From Polyodon spathula (Eukaryota; Chordata; Actinopteri; Acipenseriformes; Polyodontidae), in NCBI RefSeq assembly GCF_017654505.1, contig NC_054537.1, positions 314,994-378,993 on the forward strand: a stretch of 64,000 nt of DNA, read 5' to 3'. The notes under the pieces were generated by a model, which saw only the letters and a program-made list of their open reading frames with translations, did no database searches and was not told the DNA's origin. Shown here one piece after another: positions 1 to 11,915 of the stretch (positions are counted from its first letter, which is position 1; each line of letters begins with the position of its first letter). Both the position numbers and the translations under genes were made by a program.

Positions 1-1187
1 CCTGTCTGTGATGATTACAGTGTGCCTGCCTGTCGGATGATTACAGTGTGCCTGCCTGTCAGATGATTACAGTGTGCCTGCCTGTCAGATGATTACAGTG
101 TGCCTGTCTGTGATGATTACAGTGTGCCTGCCTGTCGGATGATTACAGTGTGCCTGCCTGTCAGATGATTACAGTGTGCCTGCCTGTCAGATGATTACAG
201 TGTGCCTTTCTGTGAAGATTACAGTGTGCCTGCCTGTCGGATGATTACAGTGTGCCTGCCTGTCAGATGATTACAGTGATGATTACCTGCCTGTCTGTGA
301 TGATTACAGTGTGCCTGCCTGTCGGATGATTACAGTGTGCCTGTCTGTCAGATGATTACAGTGTGCCTGCCTGTCAGATGATTACAGTGTGCCTGTCTGT
401 CAGATGATTACAGTGTGCCTGCCTGTCAGATGATTACAGTGTGCCTGCCTGTCAGATGATTACAGTGTGCCTGTCGGATGATTACAGTGTGCCTGCCTGT
501 CAGATGATTACAGTGTGCCTGCCTGTCAGATGATTACAGTGTGCCTGCCTGTCAGATGATTACAGTGTGCCTGCCTGTCAGATGATTACAGTGTGCCTGC
601 CTGTCAGATGATTACAGTGTGCCTGCCTGTCAGATGATTACAGTGTGCCTTTCTGTGATGATTACAGTGTGCCTGCCTGTCGGATGATTACAGTGTGCCT
701 GCCTGTCAGATGATTACAGTGTGCCTGCCTGTCAGATGGTTACAGTGTGCCTGCCTGTCAGATGATTACAGTGTGCCTGCCTGTCGGATGATTACAGTGT
801 GCCTGCCTGTCGGATGATTACAGTGTGCCTGCCTGTCGGATGGTTACAGTGTGCCTGCCTGTCAGATGATTACAGTGTGCCTGCCTGTCAGATGATTACA
901 GTGTGCCTGTCTGTGATGATTACAGTGTGCCTGCCTGTCGGATGATTACAGTGTGCCTGCCTGTCAGATGATTACAGTGTGCCTGCCTGTCGGATGGTTA
1001 CAGTGTGCCTTTCTGTGATGATTACAGTGTGCCTGCCTGTCAGATGATTACAGTGTGCCTGCCTGTCAGATGATTACAGTGTGCCTGCCTGTCAGATGAT
1101 TACAGTGTGCCTGCCTGTCAGATGATTACAGTGTGCCTGCCTGTCAGATGGTTACAGTGTGTCTGCCTGTCAGATGGTTACAGTCTG
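1..1187. repeat. 26-bp minisatellite (about 45 copies)
   Basis: Head-to-tail units of about 26 bp, with core GATGATTACAGTGTGCCTGC followed by CTGTCA or CTGTCG. Variants are a shorter unit with CTGTGATG and a GATGGTTACAG form. The array runs off the left edge of the window, so its true length is unknown. The last units before 1187 are more diverged. It has no coding function that I can see. Confidence 0.95.
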
Positions 1188-1440
1188 CTGGAGGGTCCCT
1201 AATTTGATGTCTTCCTGTCCTTTCTTCAATGCACAAATCAGCTGCATTGAAAGAACCCTTTCCCAACATAGGAGGATTTTTGCCAGGGAAGTGACGTCAC
1301 TGCCCTGTGACTTTTGCTACATTACTGCTGCTACAACTGAACAACTTGTCTGCTAAAATAAAAAATGTTTTAGCAAGTAGAGATGTAATTTGCTTTGTGT
1401 TATTGTGCAATGCGTGTGTATATGGTATAACATAGTGATA
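1188..1440. other. no recognisable feature
   Basis: Mixed-composition sequence between the 26-bp array and a SINE. A short open frame (1159-1356) begins inside the array and has no recognisable similarity. I see no gene here. Confidence 0.5.
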
Positions 1441-1675
1441 ATATCTTTATATAGCACCTTTCATAGTGGACCACCATCACAATGCTCTTTATAGCAGTAG
1501 GCTGTGAACTGCACTATATATGCAGAGTCAATCAATAGGATAGGACACAAGGAGGTTAAGTGACTTGCTCAGGGTCACGCAGTGAGTCAGTCAGTGGCAG
1601 AGGTGGGATTTGAACCGGTGACCTTCTGGTTACAAGCCCTGGACTTTAACCACTGGACCACACTGCCGAACTGGT
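1441..1675 (-). mobile_element. tRNA-derived SINE, - strand
   Basis: Read on the - strand this has a tRNA-like head (GTGGTCCAGTGGTTAAAGTC, then a B-box-like GGTTCAAATCC near 1610). A core follows resembling the MIR/CORE-SINE type (CTCTGCCACTGACTGACTCA, then a GTGACC...AAGTCACTTAACC stretch). The tail has the shape of the 3' end of an L2-type LINE (near 1445-1490). Related copies lie at 59975-60190, and fragments at 63805-63862 and possibly 50020-50075. The family name is not certain. Confidence 0.7.
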
Positions 1676-1825
1676 ATGTCAGCTGGACCACTAGCTGAAG
1701 TACCCTGAATTCTGTCTAGCTCATTTGGAATGACCTTGGCTACTGCAACGGTGTTTGCCACTGCTCCTATTTTTGTGTTATCTGCAAATTTAACAAGTTT
1801 GATTACTATAACAGAATCTAAGTCA
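1676..1825 (-). mobile_element. CR1 LINE fragment (RT region), - strand
   Basis: From about 1697 to 1825 the - strand matches the reverse-transcriptase segment around the FADD motif of the CR1 at 7245-10058, the part encoding KFADDTKVGG and following residues. It joins a SINE-like stretch (GGTACTTCAGCTAGTGGTCC on the - strand) at the same point as another CR1 copy near 21750. It is a dead fragment. Confidence 0.75.
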
Positions 1826-2897
1826 TGCCAGAGAATGGGATTGTGCTTTTCTTTGCATCAATGCCACGTTATCGTAATATTCATTGAACTGCTTCTAACT
1901 TAACCCGGGTTGTTTCTTGGTAGTTTTATAACATTAACAGTTCTCCAGGTGGACACCTTGCACTGTTGCAGACAGGGCATGCAGTAAACCAGGCCCATGT
2001 TCCAATGTGCTGTATGGTAGGCAGAGGAAAGCAAAGCTAAGATGACATGGAGCTGCCTTTCACTATTGTTCTTCAAGAGCACTGCTGTTTGATTGTCATT
2101 AGTTTCCTGTTCAGCACTCAGAAGTGTTATGAATCAAATGCACAGGCCCCAGGGTTTCTTTAAACCCAGCTGGACAAACAGAGAGACTCTTCTGGAAAGC
2201 ACTGTCTGTGTAACTTGAGCTACCAGCCTGGGCTGTGTAATACAATATGCATCCTTGTGCTTCATGCCAGGTAACAAGCAAAGGAGCACATCTGACACTG
2301 AGGCTGTGCAACACAGAACAGTTGGAGGGTGCATCCCAATGTAGGCGCTTTCTTTTTTTGTGGGTTAAAGCAATTCATTTTAAATGCTCTTAAATTTTAA
2401 ATGGGACATTTCCACAGTGTATTATACACAGCTGAGTGAGTGCATCAGGAACCTTGGCCTCTGTCTCGGTATGGCTGCCATATTTGCTGTTGTGCAAAAA
2501 ATAGATACCACACACTAAGAAATCCTGCTTTGCAATTTGAAATGTCCTTTGAAGTGACATGAGGTTCACAGGGGTCTGAGGTTTACAGGGGTACAGCTGT
2601 CCAATTGAAGCTCAGCATTTGTCAATTATTCACGTGTGGTTGAAATTGTACTTGCTGTTGATTGAAAGTGATCACAGGGAACCTCATAACCTGCATGCTT
2701 TTGTAGTTTGACGACAACAACTACTGTACTGTTTCAAAACCCTGAGTCAGTTATTGTAAACCTGCTTCCGGGTAGTTCCGATCCAGATGATACAGAAACT
2801 TCACCCTTTCACTAGGATGGGATAAGGATTGTGCCTCAGATAATTCGGAGGAGAAGGTCTGTGTTTCTGCATCTGAGGATTACATTGGAGAGTGTGT
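1826..2897. other. no recognisable feature
   Basis: About 1.07 kb of ordinary AT-leaning sequence with only short open frames (for example 1900-2082 and 2111-2334 on the - strand), none recognisable. No repeat or RNA gene is seen. Confidence 0.5.
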
Positions 2898-5790
2898 TGG
2901 ATCATATCCTGAACTCTGCTTCTTACTGTATGAGCTCCTCCTCCAACAGATCATATGAACTCTACTTCTTACCTTATGAGCTCCTCCTCCAGCAGATCAT
3001 ATCCTGAACTTTTCTTCTTACTATATGAGCTCCTCTTCCTCCAGCAGATCATACCCTGAACTGTGCTTCTTACTGTATGAGCTCCTCCTCCTCTAGCAGA
3101 TCATATCCTGAACTCTGCTTCTTACTGTATGAGCCCCTCCTCCTCCAGCAGATCATATCCTGAACTCTGCTTCTTACTGTATGAGCTCCTCCTCCTCCAG
3201 CAGATCATATCCTGAACTCTGCTTCTTACTGTATGAGCTCCTCCTCCTCCAGCAGATCATATCCTGAACTTTGCTTCTTGCTGTATGAACTCCTCTTCCT
3301 CCAGCAGTTCATATCCTGAACTCTGCTTCTTACTGTATGAGCTCCTCCTCCTCCAGCAGATCATATCCTGAACTTTGCTTCTTACTGTATGAGCTCCTCC
3401 TCCTCCTCCAGCAGATCATATCCTGAACTTTGCTTCTTACTGTATGAGCTCCTCCTTCTCCAGCAGATCATATTGTGAACTCTGCTTCTTACTGTGTGAG
3501 CTCCTCTTCCTCCAGCAGTTCATATCCTGAACTCAGCTTCTTACTGTATGAGCTCCTCCAGCAGATCATATGAACTCTGCTTCTTATTGTATGAGCTTCC
3601 TCTCCCTCCAGCAGATCATATCCTGAACTCTGCTTCTTACTGTATGAGCTCCTCCTCCTCCAGCAGATCATATCCTGAACTCTGCTTCTTACTGTATGAG
3701 CTCCTCCTCCTCCAGCAGATCATATCCTGAACTCTGCTTCTTACTGTATGAGCTCCTCTTCCTCCAGCAGTTCATATCCTGAACTCTGCTTCTTACTGTA
3801 TGAGCTCCTCTTCCTCCAGCAGTTCATATCCCGAACTCTGCTTCTTACTGTATGAGCTCCACCTCCACCAGATCATCATGTGAACTCTGCTTCTTACTGT
3901 ATGAGCTTCCTCCTCCAGCAGATCATATCCTGAACTCTGCTTCTTACTGTATGAGCTCCTCCTCCAGCAGATCATATCCTGAACTCTGCTTCTTACTGTA
4001 TGAGCTCCACCTCCACCAGATCATATGAACTCTGCTTCTTACTGTATGAGCTTCCTCTCCCTCCAGCAGATCATATCCTGAACTCTGCTTCTTACTGTAT
4101 GAGCTCCTCTTCCTCCAGCAGATCATATCCTGAACTCTGCTTCTTACTGTATGAGCTCCCTCCTCCAGCAGTTCATATCCTGAACTCTGCTTTTTACTGT
4201 ATGAGCTCCTCCTCCTCTAGCAGATCATATCCTGAACTTTGCTTCTTGCTGTATGAACTCCTCTTCCTCCAGCAGTTCATATCCTGAACTCTGCTTCTTA
4301 CTGTATGTGCTCCTCCTCCAGCAGATCATATCCTGAACTCTGCTTCTTACTGTATGAGCTCCACCTCCACCAGATCATATGAACTCTGCTTCTTACTGTA
4401 TGAGCTTCCTCTCCCTCCAGCAGATCATATCCTGAACTCTGCTTCTTACTGTATGAGCTCCTCCTCCAGCAGATCATATCCTGAACTCTGCTTCTTACTG
4501 TATGAGCTCCTCCTCCACCAGATCATATGAACTCTGCTTCTTACTGTATGAGCTTCCTCTTCCTCCAGCAGATCATATCCTGAACTCTGCTTCTTACTGT
4601 ATGAGCTCCTCCAGCAGATCATATCCTGAACTCTGCTTCTTACTGTATGAGCTCCTCTTCCTCCAGCAGTTCATATCCTGAACTCTGCTTCTTACTGTAT
4701 GAGCTCCTCTTCCTCCAGCAGTTCATATCCTGAACTCTGCTTCTTACTGTATGAGCTCCTCCTCCAGCAGTTCATATCCCGAACTCTGCTTCTTACTGTA
4801 TGAGCTCCACCTCCACCAGATCATGTGAACTCTGCTTCTTACTGTATGAGCTTCCTCTCCCTCCAGCAGATCATATCCTGAACTCTGCTTCTTACTATAT
4901 GAGCTTCCTCTCCCTCCAGCAGATCATATCCCGAACTCTGCTTCTTACTGTATGAGCTCCACCTCCACCAGATCATATGAACTCTGCTTCTTACTGTATG
5001 AGCTTCCTCTCCCTCCAGCAGATTATATTCTGAACTCTGCTTCTTACTGTATGAGCTCCTCTTCCTTCAGCAGATCATATCCTGAACTCTGCTTCTTACT
5101 GTATGAGCTCCTCTCCCTCCAGCAGATCATATCCTGAACTCTGCTTCTTACTGTATGAGCTGCTCCTCCTCCAGCAGATCATATCCTGAACTCTGCTTCT
5201 TGCTGTATGAGCTCCTCTTCCTCCAGCAGTTCATATCCTGAACTCTGCTTCTTACTGTATGAGCTTCTCTTCCTCCAGCAGTTCATATCCCGAACTCTGC
5301 TTCTTACTGTATGAGCTCCACCTCCACCAGATCATATGAACTCTGCTTCTTACTGTATGAGCTTCCTCTCCCTCCAGCAGATCATATCCTGAACTCTGCT
5401 TCTTACTATATGAGCTTCCTCTCCCTCCAGCAGATCATATCCCGAACTCTGCTTCTTACTGTATGAGCTCCACCTCCACCAGATCATATGAACTCTGCTT
5501 CTTACTGTATGAGCTTCCTCTCCCTCCAGCAGATCATATTCTGAACTCTGCTTCTTACTGTATGAGCTCCTCTCCCTCCAGCAGATCATATCCTGAACTC
5601 TGCTTCTTACTGTATGAGCTCCTCTCCCTCCAGCAGATCATATCCTGAACTCTGCTTCTTACTGTATGAGCTGATCCTCCTCCAGCAGATCATATCCTGA
5701 ACTCTGCTTCTTGCTGTATGAGCTCCTCTCCTTCCAGCAGATCATATCCTGAACTCTGCTTCTTGCTGTATGAGCTCCTCCTCCGGCAGG
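2898..5790. repeat. ~50-bp minisatellite, C/T-rich
   Basis: About 57 units of 46-55 bp with core CCTGAACTCTGCTTCTTACT, followed by GTATGAGCTCCTCC, a variable CTC/CTT run and CAGCAGATCATAT. Length variation comes mostly from the CTC triplets. Higher-order blocks are visible: units with CCACCTCCACCAGATCATAT recur, always followed by the same neighbours. Short open frames on both strands are repeat translations. Confidence 0.95.
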
Positions 5791-5899
5791 TAAACTCTGA
5801 CATTTTTTGCATCTTTTTATATAGTCTTAAAGGTAGAATGGAATTGGTTTAAAATATGTATATTCTCTTACTATGTAGTATTTTACCTGAAAGAGTGCT

Positions 5900-6645
5900 C
5901 ATGAAAATGGTCGGTTTGTGTTAATGAATCGCATGTGCTGAATACTGTCAAGGTTTCTTTTTTTCTCCTTAGAAATATTGCCAGACTGCATCCAATACTT
6001 TCTCTACCTGCAGCTGAAAAACTGGTTCATGCTTTTGTGTTCTCCAGGATTGATTACTGTAACGCCCTGCTTGCTGGGGTGTCTAATAGCATCCTAACTA
6101 ATATTCAATTCGTTCAAAATTCTGCAGCCAGAATTTTGTCTCGGTCCCTCTCAAGAGATCACATCACTCCTGTCTTGGAGGCCTTGCACTGGCTGCCTAT
6201 CAGGTTTAGAATTGATTTTAACATTTTATTGCTGACATATAAGGCTCTTCATGGGCTAGCTGTGACTTATCAGTCAGATCTTTCATCTTTTTACACTCCC
6301 ACTCACAACCTCCGCTCTGCTGATCTCAGTCTGCTGTGTGTCCTGCCTGCTCGGCTGCGCTCTATGGACGACAGGGCCTTCTGTTGCTGTGCCCCCGAAT
6401 TCTGGAACTCTATTCCACTAGAGATCAGGGACTCAGCTTCTTTGAGTGTTTTTAAAGTTAATTTAAAGACTTACTTTTTTAGAAAGGCATTTCTATGATT
6501 TTTATGATTGTTTTATCTCCTTGTGTTTCTTTTATGCATAATCTGTTTATTTATTGCAGTACTATTAATTGTGGAGCACTCTGAGATGACTGCTTTTAAG
6601 GGCGCTATACAAAATAAAGTTTATCGTTATTATTATTTTTATAAT
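5900..6645 (+). mobile_element. L2-type LINE, 5'-truncated 3' end
   Basis: The 187-codon frame at 5935-6498 matches the C-terminal part of L2 LINE reverse transcriptases: SRIDYCNALLAG, NSAARIL, HITPVLEALHWLPI, ILLLTYKALHGLA, RAFCCCAPEFWNSIP. The 3' UTR ends with GGGCGCTATACAAAATAAAG and a TTATTATT tail, as L2 ends do. The endonuclease and most of the RT are missing, so it is a dead 5'-truncated copy although this piece of frame is still open. Confidence 0.85.
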
Positions 6646-6803
6646 GTGTGATTTGGGAATAAAACACTGTTAATGAGGTTACTGACCTTTAGTCTTGCGT
6701 GATGACTGAGGTCCTGCTGTGGAGCTTTCTCCCTGATGATACAGTGCAGACTGGCGGGCACGCATCTGTACATGTCTTACTAGTATTATATAATATACAG
6801 GAG

Positions 6804-7244
6804 TGTGACAGCATAGCTTGGGTGATGACGTCAGGCCAGGAAGTACAGAGACAGTAGAGCTGGGGAATGGAAGCACTGTGGCGCTTTTATTAATAAACAA
6901 ACAAAAGCTTTTAAACAAAAACACAAACAAAACGGCTTGAGGGCCAAAACAAACAGACAAATAATAATTCTAACGAGTACCGTGCTGGCAGCTCCAGCTC
7001 CAGTAGCAATTGTTTTTTTTGTTTCGTTTCTGTTTTAGTGCTGTCTCTCCCTTTCTCCACTCTGAACCCTCTCTCCTCGTGCAGGCAAAGCTGCAGGTCT
7101 TTTATATTATGGCAACACAAAACAATAAATAATGACGGCGGCAATAACAATAAATACAGGCTTCCCACCATCATATAGAATAGAATAAATCCCAATACAA
7201 TAAATCAGAAAGAGTTCTTTTCCTATTATTAAGGATAATAAAGA
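6804..7244. mobile_element. possible LTR-like fragment
   Basis: Begins TGTGACAGC and has long A-rich runs (AAACAAAAACACAAACAAAA) and a reversed polyadenylation-like stretch, resembling the composition of the LTRs at 11916 and 16878. No partner LTR, right end or target duplication is found, because the CR1 starts at its right side. It could instead be unrelated A-rich DNA. Confidence 0.3.
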
Positions 7245-10135
7245 GTGTGTGATATGTATCCCGGCCTCGAGGGACTGTGTTCCCAGAGTTCAGATCTTAA
7301 ATGTATTTATCTAAATGCTAGAAGTATCAGAAACAAAATTCTAGAACTTGAAGCTACTGCACTAACAGGTAACTATGATGTGATAGGTGTTACAGAAACG
7401 TGGTTATCTGAGAGTGATGGGGACGAATATAATATTTGTGGGTATACACTGTATAGGAAAGACAGGCAGGACAGAAGAGGAGGAGGGGTAGCGCTATACA
7501 TAAGAAACAGTCTTGAAGCCCAGGTGTTAAACCTGGACAAAGAAAATAAAACCGAATCAATATGGGTCAGAATAACAGACAAAAATTCAAAAGGCATAAT
7601 AATAGGAGCATGCTATAGACCGCCAGATTCAGACGGTGAGCACAATAATCTGTTATACAATGACATTAGAAATGTGTGTAGCAAAGGAGAAGCCATACTA
7701 ATGGGGGATTTCAACTTCCCCCAAATAAAATGGGAAAACCCGGTGGGTAGCGCGAAGGATGAAATAGAAATGGTGGAAATGACAAATGACTGCTTCCTAA
7801 CACAATTTGTGAAGGCACCCACTAGAGGGGAGGCATGCCTTGATTTAGTCTTTTCAAATAACGAAGATAGAATAACTAAAACAGAGGTCAGAGAACCACT
7901 GGCAAACTCAGACCACAACATGGTCTCATTTGAAGTGTTTTTTAAATCCTCAAAAGTAAAGACTAAAGCTAAGGTTTACAATTTTAGAAAAGCAAACTAT
8001 GAAGGTATGAAACAGAGACTAACAGAAGTAGATTGGAGTAAAATAGAGAAAACACCCACAGAAGAAGGATGGTTGTTCTTCAAAAATGTAGTACTAGAGG
8101 CGCAAAACAATTACATCCCTAAAGTAGACAAATCTAAATGTAAAACTAAATTGCCAAAATGGTTTAATAGATCAATTAAAAAAAATATTCAGCGAAAAAA
8201 GGCACTTTACAGAGCATTAAAAAAGGACCAAAAAGAAAGTACACAGAAAGAGTACACAGAACTGCAAATGCAAGTCAAAAAGGAAGTTAGAAAGGCCAAG
8301 AGAGAAATAGAAATGAACATTGCTAAGGGAGCTAAAACCAATTCCAAAATGTTTTTCCAATATTACAACAGCAAGAGAACATTCAAAGAGGAGATTAAAT
8401 GTTTAAGAGATACAAATGGCAAAATCGTAGAGGAAGAAAAAAAAATAGCAAATATGTTAAATGATTACTTTTCACAAGTTTTTACAAAGGAAGATACTGA
8501 CAACATGCCCCACATGTCATCCAGTTCCTATCCAGTTTTAAATAACTTTAGCATAACTGAGGCAGAAGTGTTAAAGGGACTAGGAGCTCTTAAAATAAAC
8601 AAATCCCCTGGGCCGGATGAGATCCTCCCAGTAGTACTCAAAGAAATGAAAGAAGTAATTTACAAACCGCTAACCAAGATCATGCAGCAGTCTCTTGACA
8701 CAGGGGTGGTACCGACAGACTGGAAAATTGCAAACGTAATACCGATCCACAAAAAGGGAAACAAAACTGAACCAGGTAACTACAGACCAGTAAGCCTGAC
8801 TTCTATTATATGCAAACTTATGGAAACTATAATAAGATCCAAAATGGAAAATTACCTATATGGTAACAGGGTACTGGGAGACAGTCAACATGGTTTTAGG
8901 AAAGGGAGATCGTGCCTAACTAACTTGCTTGATTTTTTTGAGGATGCAACATCGATAATGGATAATTGCAAAGCATATGACATGGTTTATTTAGATTTCC
9001 AGAAAGCTTTTGACAAAGTCCCGCACAAAAGATTAATTCTCAAACTGAACGCAGTTGGGATTCAAGGAAACACATGTACATGGATTAGGGAGTGGTTAAC
9101 ATGTAGAAAACAGAAAGTACTGATTAGAGGAAAAACCTCAGAATGGAGTGTGGTAACCAGTGGTGTACCACAGGGATCAGTATTAGGTCCTCTGCTATTC
9201 CTAATCTACATTAATGATTTAGATTCTGGTATAGTAAGCAAACTTGTTAAATTTGCAGACGACACAAAAGTAGGAGGAGTGGCAAACACTGTTGCAGCAG
9301 CAAAGGTCATTCAAAATGATCTAGACAAGATTCAGAACTGGGCAGATACATGGCAAATGACATTTAATAGAGAAAAGTGTAAGGTACTGCACGCAGGAAA
9401 TAAAAATGTACATTATAAATATCATATGGGAGATATTGAAATTGGAGAAGGAATCTATGAAAAAGACCTAGGAGTTTTTGTTGACTCAGAAATGTCTTCA
9501 TCTAGGCAATGTGGGGAAGCTATAAAAAAGGCTAACAAGATGCTCGGATACATTGTGAAAAGTGTTGAATTTAAATCAAGGGAAGTAATGTTAAAACTGT
9601 ACAATGCACTTGTAAGACCTCATCTTGAATATTGTGTGCAGTTCTGGTCACCTCGCTATAAAAAAGATATTGCTGCTCTAGAAAGAGTGCAAAGAAGAGC
9701 GACCAGAATTATTCCGGGCTTAAAAGGCATGTCATATGCAGACAGGCTAAAAGAATTGAATCTGTTCAGTCTTGAACAAAGAAGACTACGTGGCGACCTA
9801 ATTCAAGCATTCAAAATTCTAAAAGGTATTGACAGTGTCGACGCAAGGGACTTTTTCAGCCTGAAAAAAGAAACAAGGACCAGGGGTCACAAATGGAGTT
9901 TAGAAAAAGGGGCATTCAGAACAGAAAATAGGAGACACTTTTTTACACAGAGAATTGTGAGGGTCTGGAATCAACTCCCCAGTAATGTTGTTGAAGCTGA
10001 CACCCTGGGATCCTTCAAGAAGCTGCTTGATGAGATTTTGGGATCAATAAGCTACTAACAACCAAACGAGCAAGATGGGCCGAATGGCCTCCTCTCGTTT
10101 GTAAACTTTCTTATGTTTCTTATGTTCTTATGTTC
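7200..10135 (+). mobile_element. CR1-type LINE, near full length for ORF2
   Basis: Contains an uninterrupted ORF2 (7245-10058) and the family's conserved short 3' UTR (GGGCCGAATGGCCTCCTCTC) ending in TTATGTTC-type repeats at 10110-10135, as CR1 elements end in short tandem octamers rather than poly(A). The 5' limit is uncertain and no ORF1 is seen upstream. At least six other pieces of the same family lie in the window, and the one at 53647-56097 is almost identical in protein, so the family was active recently. Confidence 0.9.
7245..10058 (+). CDS. CR1 ORF2: endonuclease-reverse transcriptase
   Basis: A 937-residue polyprotein for target-primed reverse transcription. The N-terminal APE-type endonuclease (about residues 18-235) shows LNARSIRNK, TETWLS, GDFNFP (about 153) and the catalytic SDH (about 222). 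A linker rich in K and E follows. The reverse transcriptase (about 440-760) has QHGFRKGRS, the [12 protein letters not shown] motif with its catalytic Asp, [10 protein letters not shown] and FADDTK (about 671). The C-terminal region has [19 protein letters not shown] and LFSLEQRRLRGDLIQAFKIL. No stop or frameshift interrupts it and the catalytic motifs look intact. The first ATG at 7245 is chosen, but the true start may lie upstream because the endonuclease begins within about 20 residues. It is a transposon gene, not a host gene. Confidence 0.92.
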   Translation: MCDMYPGLEGLCSQSSDLKCIYLNARSIRNKILELEATALTGNYDVIGVTETWLSESDGDEYNICGYTLYRKDRQDRRGGGVALYIRNSLEAQVLNLDKENKTESIWVRITDKNSKGIIIGACYRPPDSDGEHNNLLYNDIRNVCSKGEAILMGDFNFPQIKWENPVGSAKDEIEMVEMTNDCFLTQFVKAPTRGEACLDLVFSNNEDRITKTEVREPLANSDHNMVSFEVFFKSSKVKTKAKVYNFRKANYEGMKQRLTEVDWSKIEKTPTEEGWLFFKNVVLEAQNNYIPKVDKSKCKTKLPKWFNRSIKKNIQRKKALYRALKKDQKESTQKEYTELQMQVKKEVRKAKREIEMNIAKGAKTNSKMFFQYYNSKRTFKEEIKCLRDTNGKIVEEEKKIANMLNDYFSQVFTKEDTDNMPHMSSSSYPVLNNFSITEAEVLKGLGALKINKSPGPDEILPVVLKEMKEVIYKPLTKIMQQSLDTGVVPTDWKIANVIPIHKKGNKTEPGNYRPVSLTSIICKLMETIIRSKMENYLYGNRVLGDSQHGFRKGRSCLTNLLDFFEDATSIMDNCKAYDMVYLDFQKAFDKVPHKRLILKLNAVGIQGNTCTWIREWLTCRKQKVLIRGKTSEWSVVTSGVPQGSVLGPLLFLIYINDLDSGIVSKLVKFADDTKVGGVANTVAAAKVIQNDLDKIQNWADTWQMTFNREKCKVLHAGNKNVHYKYHMGDIEIGEGIYEKDLGVFVDSEMSSSRQCGEAIKKANKMLGYIVKSVEFKSREVMLKLYNALVRPHLEYCVQFWSPRYKKDIAALERVQRRATRIIPGLKGMSYADRLKELNLFSLEQRRLRGDLIQAFKILKGIDSVDARDFFSLKKETRTRGHKWSLEKGAFRTENRRHFFTQRIVRVWNQLPSNVVEADTLGSFKKLLDEILGSISY

Positions 10136-11095
10136 TTAAGAGAAACAGCTTATACAGCCGTGATTGGACGAGGACATTCTTTAACGAGCTCCAGAATCTG
10201 GGGGTGTTTAGAGGGGCTGCTGTCTGTTTGTCCATATCAGCTATATACTGTATATATACACAGTGAACCCTCCTTATATCAGGATTGCCATGCAGGCATA
10301 ACTCTTGATATAAAGTGAGTCATGATATAAACAGAGTTTCACGTTTGCCTATGAGAGCGCATTACGAGTGCGAGAAAGAAGGAAAGAAAACTAACAGTGA
10401 ATTAAAGAGCAGTGTTTTAATACTGTGCATTTAATCATTCCTTACATTAAGACACATGCGTCTAGTTTACTACATGACAAATACGTTCTGTATCATTGCA
10501 ATGTTAAAAAGCCTCTGTATATAATATACTGCATCTGGAGAACAGTTAATCTAATTGTTAAGTTGCTGAGGTTAAAACCCTTTTTAACACTGTGGAGTGT
10601 AAGGAGGCTGTCTGTACAACTGCCTGTCAGTCACTGTGTTCCAGGGTGCATACAGTGGAAGAGCTCCTGAGTTTATCATTGTGTATTGAAGCTGTACCTG
10701 AAGGAACAGTATTATATAGCTGTGTTGTGTTTTTACAATGGGAGCTGTAATTCACATGTCACTACCTGAAGGAACAGTATTACATTCAAAGTACATTCAA
10801 AACAGAGTGTTTTCAGTTTAGACGTAATAGAATGCAGTGTTTCAGCCTGCCCAATGTCAAGCAGAATAGAGTTCCTCAGACGAGGAGCACAACAGCAGAA
10901 AGCTCTCGCTCCAGCTGTTTAAGATGATTGTTTGGAACAATGAAGAGTTCTGCATTTTCTGATCTCAAAGAACACATAGGAATAGGCTTATCTAATTGAA
11001 AAGCTGGCATAAGCATTGCTTAGCAGAGGTTATTGAGAGGATTTACTGGGTGTCTGACTGTACAGTCATGCGTCTGTATGTGACACATTGCATAT
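10136..11095. other. no clear feature
   Basis: About 960 bp between two CR1 copies. Short open frames (10130-10318, 10425-10670) are not recognisable. A stretch near 10255-10340 (CAGTGAACCCTCCTTATATC and later GATATAA motifs) could be a decayed DNA-transposon end, and 10840-10980 looks like a decayed interspersed repeat; neither is firm. Confidence 0.4.
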
Positions 11096-11915
11096 AAGAA
11101 CACAAGAACAGAAGAAAGGTTACAAATGAGAGGAGGCCATTCGGCCCATCTTGCTTGTTTGGTTGTTAGTAGCTTGTTGATCCCAGAATCTCATCAAGCA
11201 GCTTCTTGAAGGATCCCAGGGTGTCAGCTTCAACAACATTACTGGGGAGTTGATTCCAGACCCTCACAATTCTCTGTGTCAAAAAGTGCCTCCTATTTTC
11301 TGTTCTGAATGCCCCTTTGTCTAATCTCTAACCTTTTAGGATTTTGAATGCTTGAATTAGGTCGCTGCGTAGTCTTCTTTGTTCAAGCTGAATAGATTAA
11401 ATTATTTTAGCCTGTCTGCACATGCCATTTAACCCCAGAATCTGGTCGCTCTTCTTTGCACTCTTTCTAGAGCAGCAATATCCTTTTTGTGACAAGGTGA
11501 CCAGAACTGAACACAATATTCAAGATGAGGTCTTACTAGTGCATTGTACAGTTTTAACATTACTTCCCTTGATTTAAATTCAACACTTTTCACAATGTAT
11601 CTGAGCATCTTGTTGGTCTTTTTTATAGCTTCCCCACATTGTCTAGATGAAGACAGTTCTGAGTCAACAAAAACTCCTAGGTCTTTTTCATAGATTCCTT
11701 CTCCAATTTCAGTATCTCCCATATGATATTTATAATGCACATTTCCTGCGTGCAGTACCTTACACTTTTCTCTATTAAATGTCATTTGCCATGTGTCTGC
11801 CCAGTTCTGAATCTTGTCTAGATCATTTTGATGGCCTTTGCTGCTGCAACAGTGTTTGCCACTCCTCCTATTTTTGTGTCATCTGTAAATTTAACAAGTT
11901 TGCTTACTATACCAG

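Noticed and set aside
1..1187. CRISPR-like array
   Set aside because: Units are contiguous with no unique spacers between them, and the host is a eukaryote. It is a minisatellite.
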